DNA of 64,000 nt from CAXXOK01 sp001604115 (GTDB lineage Bacteria; Bacillota; Clostridia; Christensenellales; Aristaeellaceae). The first letter of the stretch is position 1. Every line of letters starts with the position of its first letter. Location of the stretch: positions 62,001 through 126,000 of the forward strand of contig JAYFOV010000005.1 of assembly GCA_034928535.1 (NCBI GenBank), given 5' to 3'. The notes under the pieces were generated by a model. That model saw nothing but the letters and a program-made list of their open reading frames with translations, had not been told where the DNA came from and searched no databases. The position numbers and the translations under genes were made by a program. Shown piece after piece: positions 1-7,988 of the stretch.

Positions 1-210
1 CACTGTGCGGGAAATGAGATTGTTTTCCTCCAACTCCCGCAGTTGCTGGGTGAGCATCTTGGGTGTGGCCTGCGCAATGAGCCTGCGCAACTCGCCAAAG
101 CGCAGCGTATGGTCCGTCAGATGCCACAGGATGAGTGCCTTGTACTTGCCGCCAATGAGCGCAAGGGTGGCATCCACAGGGCAATGATAGGTTTGGGCGT
201 TGTTTTGCAT
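1..210 (-). CDS. HxlR-family transcriptional regulator, 3' end outside the window
   Basis: Seventy codons are visible from ATG at 210 down to the window edge, so the C-terminal part is missing. The protein opens with a cysteine in a short HCPVD segment, followed by LIGGKYKALILWHL and FGELRR, the usual start of the winged-helix domain of HxlR/MarR-like redox or effector-responsive repressors. A ribosome site (gcggagg) lies 7 bases before the ATG. A candidate sigma-A promoter with an overlapping inverted repeat lies 80-110 bases upstream. The family normally controls a neighbouring oxidoreductase or stress gene; no such target is visible here, so the regulated gene is unknown. Confidence 0.85.
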   Translation of the reverse strand, partial: MQNNAQTYHCPVDATLALIGGKYKALILWHLTDHTLRFGELRRLIAQATPKMLTQQLRELEENNLISRTV

Positions 211-290
211 CGTTCAGCCTCCGCTATGGTATCGATTCGGTACTAGCATTCAGAATAACTGTTACATCCATAAAGGGGATACTCGTCATC

Positions 291-320
291 AGTATACCAT
301 AAAAAGGTTGGCAAGCCAAC
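291..320 (-). promoter_or_regulatory. Candidate promoter and operator of the HxlR gene
   Basis: On the minus strand TTGGCT (314-319) and TATACT (291-296) are 17 bases apart. The -35 region sits inside the inverted repeat gttggc-aa-gccaac (307-320), a plausible place for an autoregulatory repressor to bind. The promoter call is by pattern only; the operator role is inference. Confidence 0.4.
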
Positions 321-334
321 ATACCTTGCCCCCG

Positions 335-850
335 TCATGCGCCTGTCTCCAAACGCATCCGCATGCCCCAAACATAGGGCAACACATTCCTCCGCCGCAG
401 CGAGGCTGGCCCATCGTAGTAGCCCGCTCACCAACCAAGACGTCCCTGACCAAGCCAGCAGCCACAGGGTGCAGAACAGCGCCAATCCAACTGCATTGTT
501 CCACAGAGAATGCCGAGCCAGCATCACACCTGTTTCCAGCCATGCAGGAGGATAGACAAGCCTTTGACTCCAGCCGCGCCAAGCACCCGCAACAGGTGCG
601 CGGGTGCAAAAGATTGGGATGCCCTACAACGAATAGGGGGGGCGCCACCATCATCACCGCATCTGCAAGCGTATCCGGTCGCGCTCCTATTTTTCTGTAC
701 AAACCATCGGCTTGCCAGGGAGCCATCCGCCATATCGGTCAGCCCACACAGAGCACAGATTGCCATAAACGACCCTGACAACGGCACGAAAAACGAAAGG
801 AATCATCAGAGAAAGCAAGATCCTTTTGCAGGGAAGGCTGCTAGGGGATC
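335..850 (-). pseudogene. CDP-alcohol phosphatidyltransferase, broken by several small indels
   Basis: No frame is open across this stretch, but the frames can be joined into one recognisable membrane enzyme. One frame gives GLTDMADGSLAS, matching the DGxxAR half of the CDP-alcohol phosphotransferase motif with the Arg changed to Ser. The next frame gives GARPDTLAD, the GxxxDxxxD half. A third supplies a hydrophobic C-terminus beginning MLARHSLWNNAVGL. The shifts fall at or near an A5 run (690-694 on the plus strand as T5), a C7 run (636-642 as G7) and a doubled TG (525-528 as CACA). The usual protein is about 180-200 residues. It lies just downstream of the DUF503 gene. Sequencing error in the homopolymers cannot be excluded, but three indels plus a lost motif Arg argue for real decay. 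Confidence 0.7.
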
Positions 851-860
851 TGTTTTCGCA

Positions 861-1142
861 TCAGCGGTACTCCTGCTCTGTATGGATCAGCTCCGCATCC
901 GTTGCGGCATCTACCGCAACCAGTACGCGCTGCACCAGCGCATCCGCTTGGGCATGGTCAAACACCAATCCCACAACGCTGATGCCGATCAGCCGATGCA
1001 TATCTTGCTCGTGCGTTTCACAGGCCGAAATATTCATCCCGTTCTTGAGCTTGGCCAGCACCTTGCGTACCTCGCTGCGTTTATCCTTAAGAGAATTGCA
1101 CCAGTCTGCGCGCAATGTCATGGTCAGGTACAAGACAACCAT
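861..1142 (-). CDS. DUF503 / YlxP-like small protein
   Basis: About 93 residues, starting MVVLYLTMTLRADWCNSLKDKR. The SLKDKR segment followed by VRKVLAKLKN is the hallmark of the DUF503 (YlxP) family. In many Bacillota this family is encoded near ribosome-maturation genes, but its biochemical role is not settled. A strong aggggagg ribosome site ends 6 bases before the ATG at 1142; an in-frame ATG at 1148 is too close to that site, and one at 1193 has none. The broken CDP-alcohol transferase follows on the same strand about 10 bases later, so the two may once have been co-transcribed. Confidence 0.75.
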   Translation of the reverse strand: MVVLYLTMTLRADWCNSLKDKRSEVRKVLAKLKNGMNISACETHEQDMHRLIGISVVGLVFDHAQADALVQRVLVAVDAATDAELIHTEQEYR

Positions 1143-1296
1143 CGTCATCCTCCCCTTCCTTCGGGCAAATCGGCATCTCTTAAAATCTTCCAACCCACAT
1201 GCATAAAATCAATTCGGCATTGGAACCCATAACCCCTCCCCTTTGCACGAAAGGCGTGGTACAATGGGTGCACAGTGAACCGGGAGGTTTGGGGCT

Positions 1297-1752
1297 ATGA
1301 CCATTTTGATTGATGCGGATGCCTGTCCTGTGGTGGAGATCGCCATCGCCTGCGCAAAGGCGCATCATGTGCCGGTGCTCCTGATCTGTGATACCGCCCA
1401 TCAAATGGAACGGGCCGGTGCAACCACCATCACCGTTGCCAAAGGGGCTGACAGCGTTGATTTTTCGTTGGTCAATCGCGTTGTCAGCGGCGATATCGTC
1501 ATTACCCAGGATTATGGGCTGGCGGCCATGGCCCTGGCACGCCGGGCGTATGTACTGAGCCAAAACGGCATGCAGTATACGGATGCAAATATCGACGCAC
1601 TGCTTTTACAGCGCCACACAGCGCGCAAACTGCGCATGGCAGGCATGCGAACCAAGGGGCCTGCCAAACGCACAGCCACGCAGGACGAAGCATTTACCTT
1701 AGCTTTGAATACTTTACTGGACGAACTTTTACCGCCGACTGCGCAGCGCTGA
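1297..1752 (+). CDS. YaiI/YqxD family protein (DUF188, UPF0178)
   Basis: A 151-residue soluble protein beginning ILIDADACPV, the diagnostic opening of the DUF188 family, followed by DSVDFSLVNRVVSGDIVITQDYGLA and the downstream RRHTARK-like segment. The fold is PIN-like, with conserved acidic residues (D6, D8, later DYGLA), so a nuclease-like role has been suggested for the family but not proved. Length is normal. It is a monocistron on the plus strand with ggagg 9 bases before the ATG. A perfect 16-bp hairpin downstream (1877-1918) can end its transcript. Confidence 0.9.
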   Translation: MTILIDADACPVVEIAIACAKAHHVPVLLICDTAHQMERAGATTITVAKGADSVDFSLVNRVVSGDIVITQDYGLAAMALARRAYVLSQNGMQYTDANIDALLLQRHTARKLRMAGMRTKGPAKRTATQDEAFTLALNTLLDELLPPTAQR

Positions 1753-1876
1753 AGCCTACACAACCGCTACGGCACCGGTGCAAGCAGATGCCGCATCCGG
1801 CCAGCCTGAATGCCACAGGGCGCAAGCAAGAGCCGACTTACTTTGGGGCTCAAAACCATGACATACCTATGTGCAT

Positions 1877-1918
1877 AAAGCAGATCCCCCTGTGATGAAT
1901 CGCAGGGGGATCTGCTTT
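1877..1918. terminator. Bidirectional intrinsic terminator
   Basis: A perfect 16-bp inverted repeat (1877-1892 with 1903-1918) encloses a 10-base loop, with A and T at the two stem ends. It lies between the converging YaiI/YqxD gene (plus) and livF (minus) and can serve both. Confidence 0.85.
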
Positions 1919-2011
1919 GCGTGGGTGAGTTGCCTGTCTTATCCTGCGGAGTCGGCCTGCGCTGTGCCACACAAGCCGAATATCCCTTTGAAAAATGGCG
2001 CAGCCGCCGCC

Positions 2012-2725
2012 TTACCCCAGATAGGCTTCGCGTACCACATCGTTACGCAGAAGCTCCCTGCCTGTGCCTGAAAGCGTGATGGCGCCTGTTTGCAGCACAT
2101 AGCCGCGGTGGGATACCTTCAGCGCCTTCTTGGCGTTTTGCTCGACCAATAAAATCGTGATGCCCTGCTGATTGAGCTGGCGGATGGATTCAAAAATCAC
2201 CTCCACCAGCATGGGCGCCAACCCCATGGAGGGTTCGTCCATCAGCAGAAGGGTCGGCTCACTCATGAGCGCGCGCCCTATCGCCAGCATCTGCTGTTCC
2301 CCGCCGGAGAGCGTACCGCCTTTCTGCCGCATGCGTTCCTTCAGGCGCGGGAAGAGGGTATACACCCGTTCATAGTTTTCGGCATTCTTCTGCTTATCCT
2401 TGATGCGAAAAGCCCCCATCTGTAGGTTTTCCTCTACCGTCAAAGCAGGAAAAATCTTGCGGCCTTCCGGCACATGGGCAATGCCCAGCCCGACTATTTC
2501 ATGCGCGGGCGTATTGCTGATCACATTGCCCCCATAGTACACTTTACCGCTGGTCGGCGTCAGCTGCGCGGAGATGGTGCGCAACGTGGTGGATTTGCCC
2601 GCACCGTTGCTGCCGATCAGGGTCACGATCTCTCCACGCTTAACCTCAAAGGATATATCATGCAACGCATGAATTTTTCCGTAAAAGGTGTTCACGCCTT
2701 CCAAGGCCAGGATCACATCATTCAT
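2012..2725 (-). CDS. livF: Branched-chain amino acid ABC transporter, ATP-binding protein LivF
   Basis: 237 residues, the second ATPase of the LivFGHMK importer, acting at the inner face of the membrane to drive uptake of leucine, isoleucine and valine or related substrates. Walker A (GSNGAGKST, residues 38-46), the signature LSGGEQQ and Walker B (LLLMDEP) are all intact, as is the short LivF C-terminus ending VVREAYLG. The ATG at 2725 overlaps the livG stop by 4 bases, so translation is coupled. It is the last gene of livKHMGF and is followed by the strong hairpin at 1877-1918. Substrate specificity within the family cannot be read from the ATPase. Confidence 0.95.
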   Translation of the reverse strand: MNDVILALEGVNTFYGKIHALHDISFEVKRGEIVTLIGSNGAGKSTTLRTISAQLTPTSGKVYYGGNVISNTPAHEIVGLGIAHVPEGRKIFPALTVEENLQMGAFRIKDKQKNAENYERVYTLFPRLKERMRQKGGTLSGGEQQMLAIGRALMSEPTLLLMDEPSMGLAPMLVEVIFESIRQLNQQGITILLVEQNAKKALKVSHRGYVLQTGAITLSGTGRELLRNDVVREAYLG

Positions 2726-3525
2726 GCCTGCCCCTCCTCATCGGCGAAATCGTCCTCCTCCGCCTCTTCCACGCCCAAATAGGCTTTGATCACCTGCTCG
2801 TTATGGCGGATCTCCTCCGGGGAACCATCGGCGATTTTTTCACCGTAATTGAGCACGGTAATCTTATCCGAAAGCCCCATAACCAGCTTCATATCATGTT
2901 CAATGAGCAGGATGGTCGTGTTCAGATCCCGGCGCAGCTTCAGGATAAACTCCTTCATTTCCTCAGTTTCTTTGGGGTTAAGGCCAGCGGCCGGCTCATC
3001 CAGCATCAGCAGTTTGGGTTCAATGGCCAAGGCGCGTGCAATTTCCAGCCTGCGTTGCTGCCCATAGGACAGGTTCCGTGCCAGCTCGTTTTCCTTGCCA
3101 GCCAAGCCTACATAGGCCAGCAGGCCAAGCGTTTTTTCATAGGCGGCAGCCTCCTCGCGCTTCATGCGGGGCAGGCGCAGGAGGATATCCCCCATATTGG
3201 CTTTCATATTCATGAAGCAGCCCATGAGGATGTTTTCCGCCACCAGCATATTTTGAAACAGGCGAATGTTTTGAAAAGTCCGCGCTATTTTGTAGGCCGC
3301 AACCTTCTCCGGCGTCAGTTTGACCAAGCTGTGCCCGTTAAAGGTAATGGTGCCCTCATCCACGGGATAGTATCCGCTGATCATGTTAAAGAATGTCGTT
3401 TTACCTGCGCCATTAGGGCCGATCACGCTGACGATCTGGTGCTCCTCCATCGAAAAATCCACATGGTTGATGGCTGTCAAACCGCCAAAGGTTTTGGTCA
3501 GCCCCTTCACTTCCAGCAAGGGCAT
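2722..3525 (-). CDS. livG: Branched-chain amino acid ABC transporter, ATP-binding protein LivG
   Basis: 267 residues from the ATG at 3525, chosen because aaaggagg precedes it by 9 bases and it begins one base after the livM stop. Walker A is GPNGAGKTT (36-44). The LivG-type signature is LSYGQQRRLEIARAL, with Walker B LLMLDEPAAGLNP. The C-terminal AYLG is followed by an extra strongly acidic tail (EEAEEDDFADEEGQA), which is longer than usual and of unknown use. It pairs with LivF under the LivHM channel. Confidence 0.95.
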   Translation of the reverse strand: MPLLEVKGLTKTFGGLTAINHVDFSMEEHQIVSVIGPNGAGKTTFFNMISGYYPVDEGTITFNGHSLVKLTPEKVAAYKIARTFQNIRLFQNMLVAENILMGCFMNMKANMGDILLRLPRMKREEAAAYEKTLGLLAYVGLAGKENELARNLSYGQQRRLEIARALAIEPKLLMLDEPAAGLNPKETEEMKEFILKLRRDLNTTILLIEHDMKLVMGLSDKITVLNYGEKIADGSPEEIRHNEQVIKAYLGVEEAEEDDFADEEGQA

Positions 3526-3526
3526 A

Positions 3527-4837
3527 TCACAGACCCTCCTTTGGCACGTTGTCGGCTTCCTTGGCAGCACTGTCCCGGGGTGCAAATCCGAGCCTTGCCT
3601 TGATGCGCAGCACCCGCTTCTCCGGCAGGATGCCGTTTGGGCGGAAAATGCACATCAGCACCAGGATCAAGCCGAAAATCAGCCGCTCGTACTTGGCGGG
3701 ATTCAACCATTGCGGCAGATTCAAAACGCCTGATGCTGTAAGTGATGTCAAAAAGCTGGAAGCATCCTTCAGGATTTGCAGTTGCAGCACCACCACCGCC
3801 AGCGCGCCGATGATCACGCCCTGCAAGCTGCCGGTTCCCCCCAGGATCACCATGCACAGGATCACAATGGACTCCATAAAGGTAAAACTGGTTGGGTCCA
3901 CATAGCTCTGCATGGCTGCAAACACCACGCCCATCATGCCGGCCAATCCAGCGGCAACGGAAAAAGCCAGCAGTTTCATGCGCACGATTGGCACACCCAT
4001 GGTACGCGCCACCAGTTCATCTTCGCGGATGGCGACCCATGCGCGCCCGATTCGAGAGTTTTGCAGGTTGCGAACCAGCACCACGGTGATCAGCAGCAGC
4101 ACCAACACAATCATATAGTAGTGCACCGGCTGGTTGAGCTTCAGGCTGAAAATCATGGGCGGCTGGATCGGGGTAATGCCCATTGGTCCATTGGTAATGT
4201 TGACGGGCTTATTAAGGTTGTTAAATAGCAAGCGGATAATCTCCGCAAAGCCCAAGGTAACAATGGCCAGGTAGTCGCCTTTGAGCCTGAGCACCGGCAG
4301 CCCCAGCAAAAACCCCACAAAGCCTGTAATCACCAGCGCCAGGATGAGGAACAGCCAAAACCAATTGCCGGAAAGGGGATACATTCCAAACGGCATAAAA
4401 TTTCTGGCCTGCGCGGAGGCGAAAATGGCGTACAAGTATGCGCCCACCGCATAGAAAGCCGCATAACCCAGGTTGAGCAGCCCCGTATACCCCACGACGA
4501 TGTTCAGGCCAATGGACAGTATGCCGTATATGCCGATCATGGCCGCCACGCGTGCAAATGTGCCTGATGTTGCGCCCACAATGGGCATGACAATCGCCAA
4601 ATCCAACACGATGAGGATTGCCCTCGTCCAGACTGGAAGCTTTATGCCGCGCACCAATAGCAGCGATCCCAGAAACAGCACAAAGGCAATGCTGTTGGTC
4701 GGCTGCAAGATGAGCCACAGCGGCGCGGCAAGGATGAGCAGCATTTGAAAGCCCAATGTGAGCCATTCTTTGACCGTCATGGTTTCCGGGCGAAAGCGCG
4801 CGGCGTCCGCCTTGAAGTATGCAAGGGGGGTTGCCAT
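3527..4837 (-). CDS. livM: Branched-chain amino acid ABC transporter, permease LivM
   Basis: 436 residues, a typical full-length LivM. An N-terminal hydrophobic region is followed by the conserved permease core GIYGILSIGLNIVVGYTGLLNLGYAAFYAVGA, and later by the EAA-type cytoplasmic loop WVAIREDELVARTMGV that contacts the ATPases. About ten membrane segments can be seen. The start lies 2 bases after the livH stop. It forms the substrate channel with LivH. Confidence 0.93.
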   Translation of the reverse strand: MATPLAYFKADAARFRPETMTVKEWLTLGFQMLLILAAPLWLILQPTNSIAFVLFLGSLLLVRGIKLPVWTRAILIVLDLAIVMPIVGATSGTFARVAAMIGIYGILSIGLNIVVGYTGLLNLGYAAFYAVGAYLYAIFASAQARNFMPFGMYPLSGNWFWLFLILALVITGFVGFLLGLPVLRLKGDYLAIVTLGFAEIIRLLFNNLNKPVNITNGPMGITPIQPPMIFSLKLNQPVHYYMIVLVLLLITVVLVRNLQNSRIGRAWVAIREDELVARTMGVPIVRMKLLAFSVAAGLAGMMGVVFAAMQSYVDPTSFTFMESIVILCMVILGGTGSLQGVIIGALAVVVLQLQILKDASSFLTSLTASGVLNLPQWLNPAKYERLIFGLILVLMCIFRPNGILPEKRVLRIKARLGFAPRDSAAKEADNVPKEGL

Positions 4838-4839
4838 GC

Positions 4840-5808
4840 CTACACCTTCTCTCCCACAGGTTTGCCCAGCAGGCCGCTGGGTTTGAAAATCAAAATCAGG
4901 ATCAGGATGGCAAAGGCCAGCACATCCTTATACTCCGACCCAAACACGCCGCCTGTGAGCGCGCCCAGGAAACTGGCACCAAACACCTCGATCAGTCCCA
5001 GCAAAACGCCGCCCAGCATTGCGCCCGGGATTTTGCCAATGCCACCAAACACGGCCGCGGTAAAGGCCTTCATGCCAATGATGAACCCGGAATATGGCGA
5101 GATGGAGCCATACTGAATCGAAAACAGCGTGCCCGCTGCACCGCCCAGACCGGCGCCTATTAAAAACGTGAGGGAAATCACTTTGTTGACGTTGATGCCC
5201 ATCAGCCGCGCCGTTTCCCGATCCTGCGCAACAGCGCGCATAGCTTTGCCCCACTTATTTTTGCCCACAAACAGGGTAAGCGCGATCATCATCAGGATGC
5301 ATAGGCCAACGATGTACAGTGTTTTTTCCGGAACCACCATGCTTTCGGTAATGGTGATGCGGTTGGAAAACAGGGTAGGCGCGTTCAGATAGAATTTCCC
5401 GTTTTTCGCTTCCTCAAACATGCGCACCAGATCTTGCAGGATAAAGGATACGCCGATGGCAGAGATAAACGGCACCAGTTTGGGGGCACTCCGCACCGGC
5501 TTGTAGGCAATGCGCTCCACCGTCACGCCCAAGGTGCCGCTCATGACCATCGCGATCAGCATGGCGATCATCAATGCCAGTGTTGGCGACATGTCGGAAA
5601 GGATGCCGACAGCCTTGAGCAGCAGCAGAATTTCCGTACCCACAAACGCGCCAAACATGAATAGCTCGCTGTGTGCAAAGTTGATAAACTCCAGTATGCC
5701 ATAAACCATCGTGTACCCGATGGCGACAATCGCATACATGAACCCCAGTGCCAGACCATCGGAGAGCAATTGGGGTATGATCTTCACAAGCACCTGCAAT
5801 TGGGTCAT
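4840..5808 (-). CDS. livH: Branched-chain amino acid ABC transporter, permease LivH
   Basis: 322 residues from ATG at 5808, chosen because gggagg lies 10 bases upstream and the protein then begins MTQLQVLVKIIPQLLSDGLA as LivH proteins do. The permease core GFMYAIVAIGYTMVYGILEFINFAH and the loop KAMRAVAQDRETARLMGINV (ATPase contact) are intact, with about eight membrane segments. It follows livK by about 80 bases in the same operon. Further ATGs upstream in frame have no ribosome site. Confidence 0.93.
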   Translation of the reverse strand: MTQLQVLVKIIPQLLSDGLALGFMYAIVAIGYTMVYGILEFINFAHSELFMFGAFVGTEILLLLKAVGILSDMSPTLALMIAMLIAMVMSGTLGVTVERIAYKPVRSAPKLVPFISAIGVSFILQDLVRMFEEAKNGKFYLNAPTLFSNRITITESMVVPEKTLYIVGLCILMMIALTLFVGKNKWGKAMRAVAQDRETARLMGINVNKVISLTFLIGAGLGGAAGTLFSIQYGSISPYSGFIIGMKAFTAAVFGGIGKIPGAMLGGVLLGLIEVFGASFLGALTGGVFGSEYKDVLAFAILILILIFKPSGLLGKPVGEKV

Positions 5809-5891
5809 CTTCCTGTAACCTCCCTGTTGCCGCATGCGGAAAGGGGGCCGCGCACCTTCCCGCATGCGGCATGCATCCCGGTGTGTGCGCT

Positions 5892-7076
5892 TTATTGACC
5901 CATGGCTTCGGCAATGGCAATTGCCTGAATGGTTTCCGGCGGGTAAGCCGCTTCCTTGAAACCGAGGATGTACAGATTGGCCAGGGTATTATCGCCTTTC
6001 TCGTCAAAGGTCACGTTGGTGGCCACGCCTTCAAAGCCCGTGGTGGCTCGTGCAGCGGCCATAACTTCTTCCCGGGTGGGCAGTGCGCCGCCCTTGTCCG
6101 CAATGACCTTCTTGATGGCATCAAGGGTCACGTTCATCGCGTCAAAGCCGTATGCGGTAAACCCTTCGGGTGCCTTGCCGTACTTCTCGGTGTAGGCCTT
6201 AATGAACGCGGCGCCCTTTTCAGAGCTGGTGGAGAGGGAGGCTACCGAGGTGTAGAACGTGCCCACGACTGCATCGCCGGCGATGTTGATCAGCTCGGCG
6301 TTGTCCATGCCATCCGGGCCGATGAAGGTCACATCAATACCCTTCTCCTTGAGTTGCTTGATCAGCAGACCGCCGTCGGGATAGGTGCCGCCAAAGAAAA
6401 CGCCCTTAGCGCCGCTGGCGCGGATCATCTCTTCCACAGCACTGAAATCGGCCTCGCCGGAGGTGATGCCCTCATAACCCAGCACCGCGCCGCCTTTGGC
6501 ACTATAGTTGGCTTGCACGGCATCAGCAATGCCCTGGCCGTACGTAGTCTTATCCTGCACGATGAAAAGTGTATCCATCCCGATACCCATCAGATATTCC
6601 GCAATGGCCACGCCCTGCGCATCGTCACGGGCACAGATACGGTTCACGTTGGGCAGGCCGCGGTCTGTTACATCGGTGGCGGTGTTAGCCGGAGAAACCA
6701 TGGTCAGGTTGCCCTGCAGATATACTTCGGAGGAGGGAATCGCCACGCCGGAGTTCCAGTGACCCACCACCGCCAGAATATCCTTATCCTCAATCAGGCG
6801 CTGCGCTACACTCACGCCCACTTTGGGGTCGGCCTGATCGTCCTGCGGGGAAAACTGCAGATCAAAGCCCAAAGCCTTGAATTCTTCCACCCGTTGGTGC
6901 AGAGCAAGCTCAATGCCATTTTTGATGGACTCACCCATGGCAGCCTGGCTGCCGGAAAGCGGGGTCGCGCTTGCGATCTTGATGACCGGAAGGGATTCGG
7001 CCACAGCAGTCATGCTGCCCGCCAGCATGGTTAGCGCAAGGGTCAGTACCACCAGCAGGGAGAGGGCTTTCTTCAT
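5892..7076 (-). CDS. livK: Branched-chain amino acid ABC transporter, substrate-binding protein LivK-type
   Basis: 394 residues. A signal peptide (two Lys, a hydrophobic core, then TMLAGSMTAVAES) leads into a periplasmic-binding fold of the Leu/Ile/Val class: IKIASATPLSGSQAAMG, the middle VVGHWNSGVAIPSSEVY, and the C-terminal FTAYGFDAMNVTLDAI. The place where Gram-positive homologues usually have a lipobox cysteine (LAGC) reads LAGS, so the protein should be cut by signal peptidase I after AVA rather than lipidated. The ATG at 7076 has aaggaggc upstream. It is first in livKHMGF and the only extracytoplasmic part. The real ligand could be a related amino acid or amide. Confidence 0.9.
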   Translation of the reverse strand: MKKALSLLVVLTLALTMLAGSMTAVAESLPVIKIASATPLSGSQAAMGESIKNGIELALHQRVEEFKALGFDLQFSPQDDQADPKVGVSVAQRLIEDKDILAVVGHWNSGVAIPSSEVYLQGNLTMVSPANTATDVTDRGLPNVNRICARDDAQGVAIAEYLMGIGMDTLFIVQDKTTYGQGIADAVQANYSAKGGAVLGYEGITSGEADFSAVEEMIRASGAKGVFFGGTYPDGGLLIKQLKEKGIDVTFIGPDGMDNAELINIAGDAVVGTFYTSVASLSTSSEKGAAFIKAYTEKYGKAPEGFTAYGFDAMNVTLDAIKKVIADKGGALPTREEVMAAARATTGFEGVATNVTFDEKGDNTLANLYILGFKEAAYPPETIQAIAIAEAMGQ

Positions 7077-7135
7077 GGATAGACGCCTCCTTCAAATTGG
7101 GTTCCGCGGTGATCCATCCGCCTGGGCGGAAATTC

Positions 7136-7174
7136 AAAAAGGCTTCTCAAGGCAAACCCATGCCTTGAGAAGCC
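7136..7174 (-). terminator. Intrinsic terminator in the liv leader (candidate attenuator)
   Basis: On the minus strand a perfect 13-bp stem (7162-7174 with 7141-7153, loop 8) is followed directly by five T residues (7136-7140). It sits between the liv promoter and livK, about 60 bases before the start codon, with no gene ending upstream on this strand. It therefore reads as a premature terminator controlling the operon. No T-box sequence or known riboswitch core is recognisable in the roughly 110 bases before it. Confidence 0.75.
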
Positions 7175-7291
7175 CCTTTGCTTCATGGAATAGCCGGCTT
7201 TTACCACGCCGGAATGATGCATTGCGCTTGATTGCCATGCAGGAATCGGACTTTGTATATTCACATCCGCATCCCAGCTTCAGACTTCATT

Positions 7292-7320
7292 ATTATACAT
7301 TTCTCCTATTTTCCTGTCAA
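7292..7320 (-). promoter_or_regulatory. Consensus sigma-A promoter of livKHMGF
   Basis: Minus strand TTGACA (7315-7320), 17-base spacer, TATAAT (7292-7297), all twelve positions matching consensus. The predicted start near 7284 gives a leader of about 208 bases. Confidence 0.88.
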
Positions 7321-7522
7321 TAGCGGGCATTGTACTTCGCCTGTATTGTTTGAAATGCAAGTTTCCATCCGCTTATCCTGCATCGTAATGCCATCTTAAG
7401 ATATCCCGCCACGCCGCGGCTGCGCCATAGAAGGAACGGCATGCATCTCGCATCGCCCGGGTTTGGCACAGCGGCGCACCCGCGCTTTGTTCTTTTACGT
7501 CCCGCTTCCGGAAGCCAGGGCA

Positions 7523-7562
7523 TAGCAAAAACCCCACCCGTTCACGGATGAGGTTTTGCTAT
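7523..7562 (-). terminator. Terminator of the rplJL operon
   Basis: The minus strand shows tagcaaaacc and ggtttttgcta arms around a C/G-rich loop, just past the rplL stop at 7581. The arms are A/T rich but extended by the inner accc/gggt-type pairing. Confidence 0.65.
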
Positions 7563-7580
7563 TCCTGCGGAGAACAGGAC

Positions 7581-7949
7581 TTACTTGATTTCGATCACAG
7601 CGCCCACTTCGGCAAACTTGGCCTTGATCTTCTCGGCCTCGTCCTTGGAAACGGCTTCCTTGATGGTCTTGGGGGTAGCCTCGACCAGATCCTTGGCTTC
7701 TTTCAGACCCAGGCCGCTGATCACTTCGCGAACGACCTTGATGACCTTGATCTTCTCGGCGCCGGCATCCTTGAGCACGACATCAAACTCGGTCTTCTCT
7801 TCCACAACGGCAGCGGCGGCGGCGGCGGGAGCGGCCACAACAGCGGCGGCGGCAGATACGCCAAACTTCTCTTCCAGAGCCTTAACGAGATCGTTGAGCT
7901 CAAGCACAGTCAGCTTCTCAATCGCGGCAATAAATTCCTCGTGATTCAT
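7581..7949 (-). CDS. rplL: Ribosomal protein bL12 (L7/L12)
   Basis: 122 residues from ATG at 7949 (ggagg 8 bases upstream). An N-terminal dimerisation domain (MNHEEFIAAIEKLTVLELNDL) leads to an Ala/Val-rich hinge at about residues 37-52, then the globular C-terminal domain with KTEFDVVLKDAGAEKIKVIK and GLGLKEAKDLVE, the surface that recruits translational GTPases. It lies 39 bases after rplJ and shares its leader. Length and composition are normal. Confidence 0.97.
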   Translation of the reverse strand: MNHEEFIAAIEKLTVLELNDLVKALEEKFGVSAAAAVVAAPAAAAAAVVEEKTEFDVVLKDAGAEKIKVIKVVREVISGLGLKEAKDLVEATPKTIKEAVSKDEAEKIKAKFAEVGAVIEIK

Positions 7950-7988
7950 GTGTTTAGCCTCCATTCAATCATTTTCAACATGCGGGGT

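Noticed and set aside
7076..7285. T-box riboswitch controlling liv
   Set aside because: No AGGGTGGNACCGCG-type core or specifier stem could be found in the leader.
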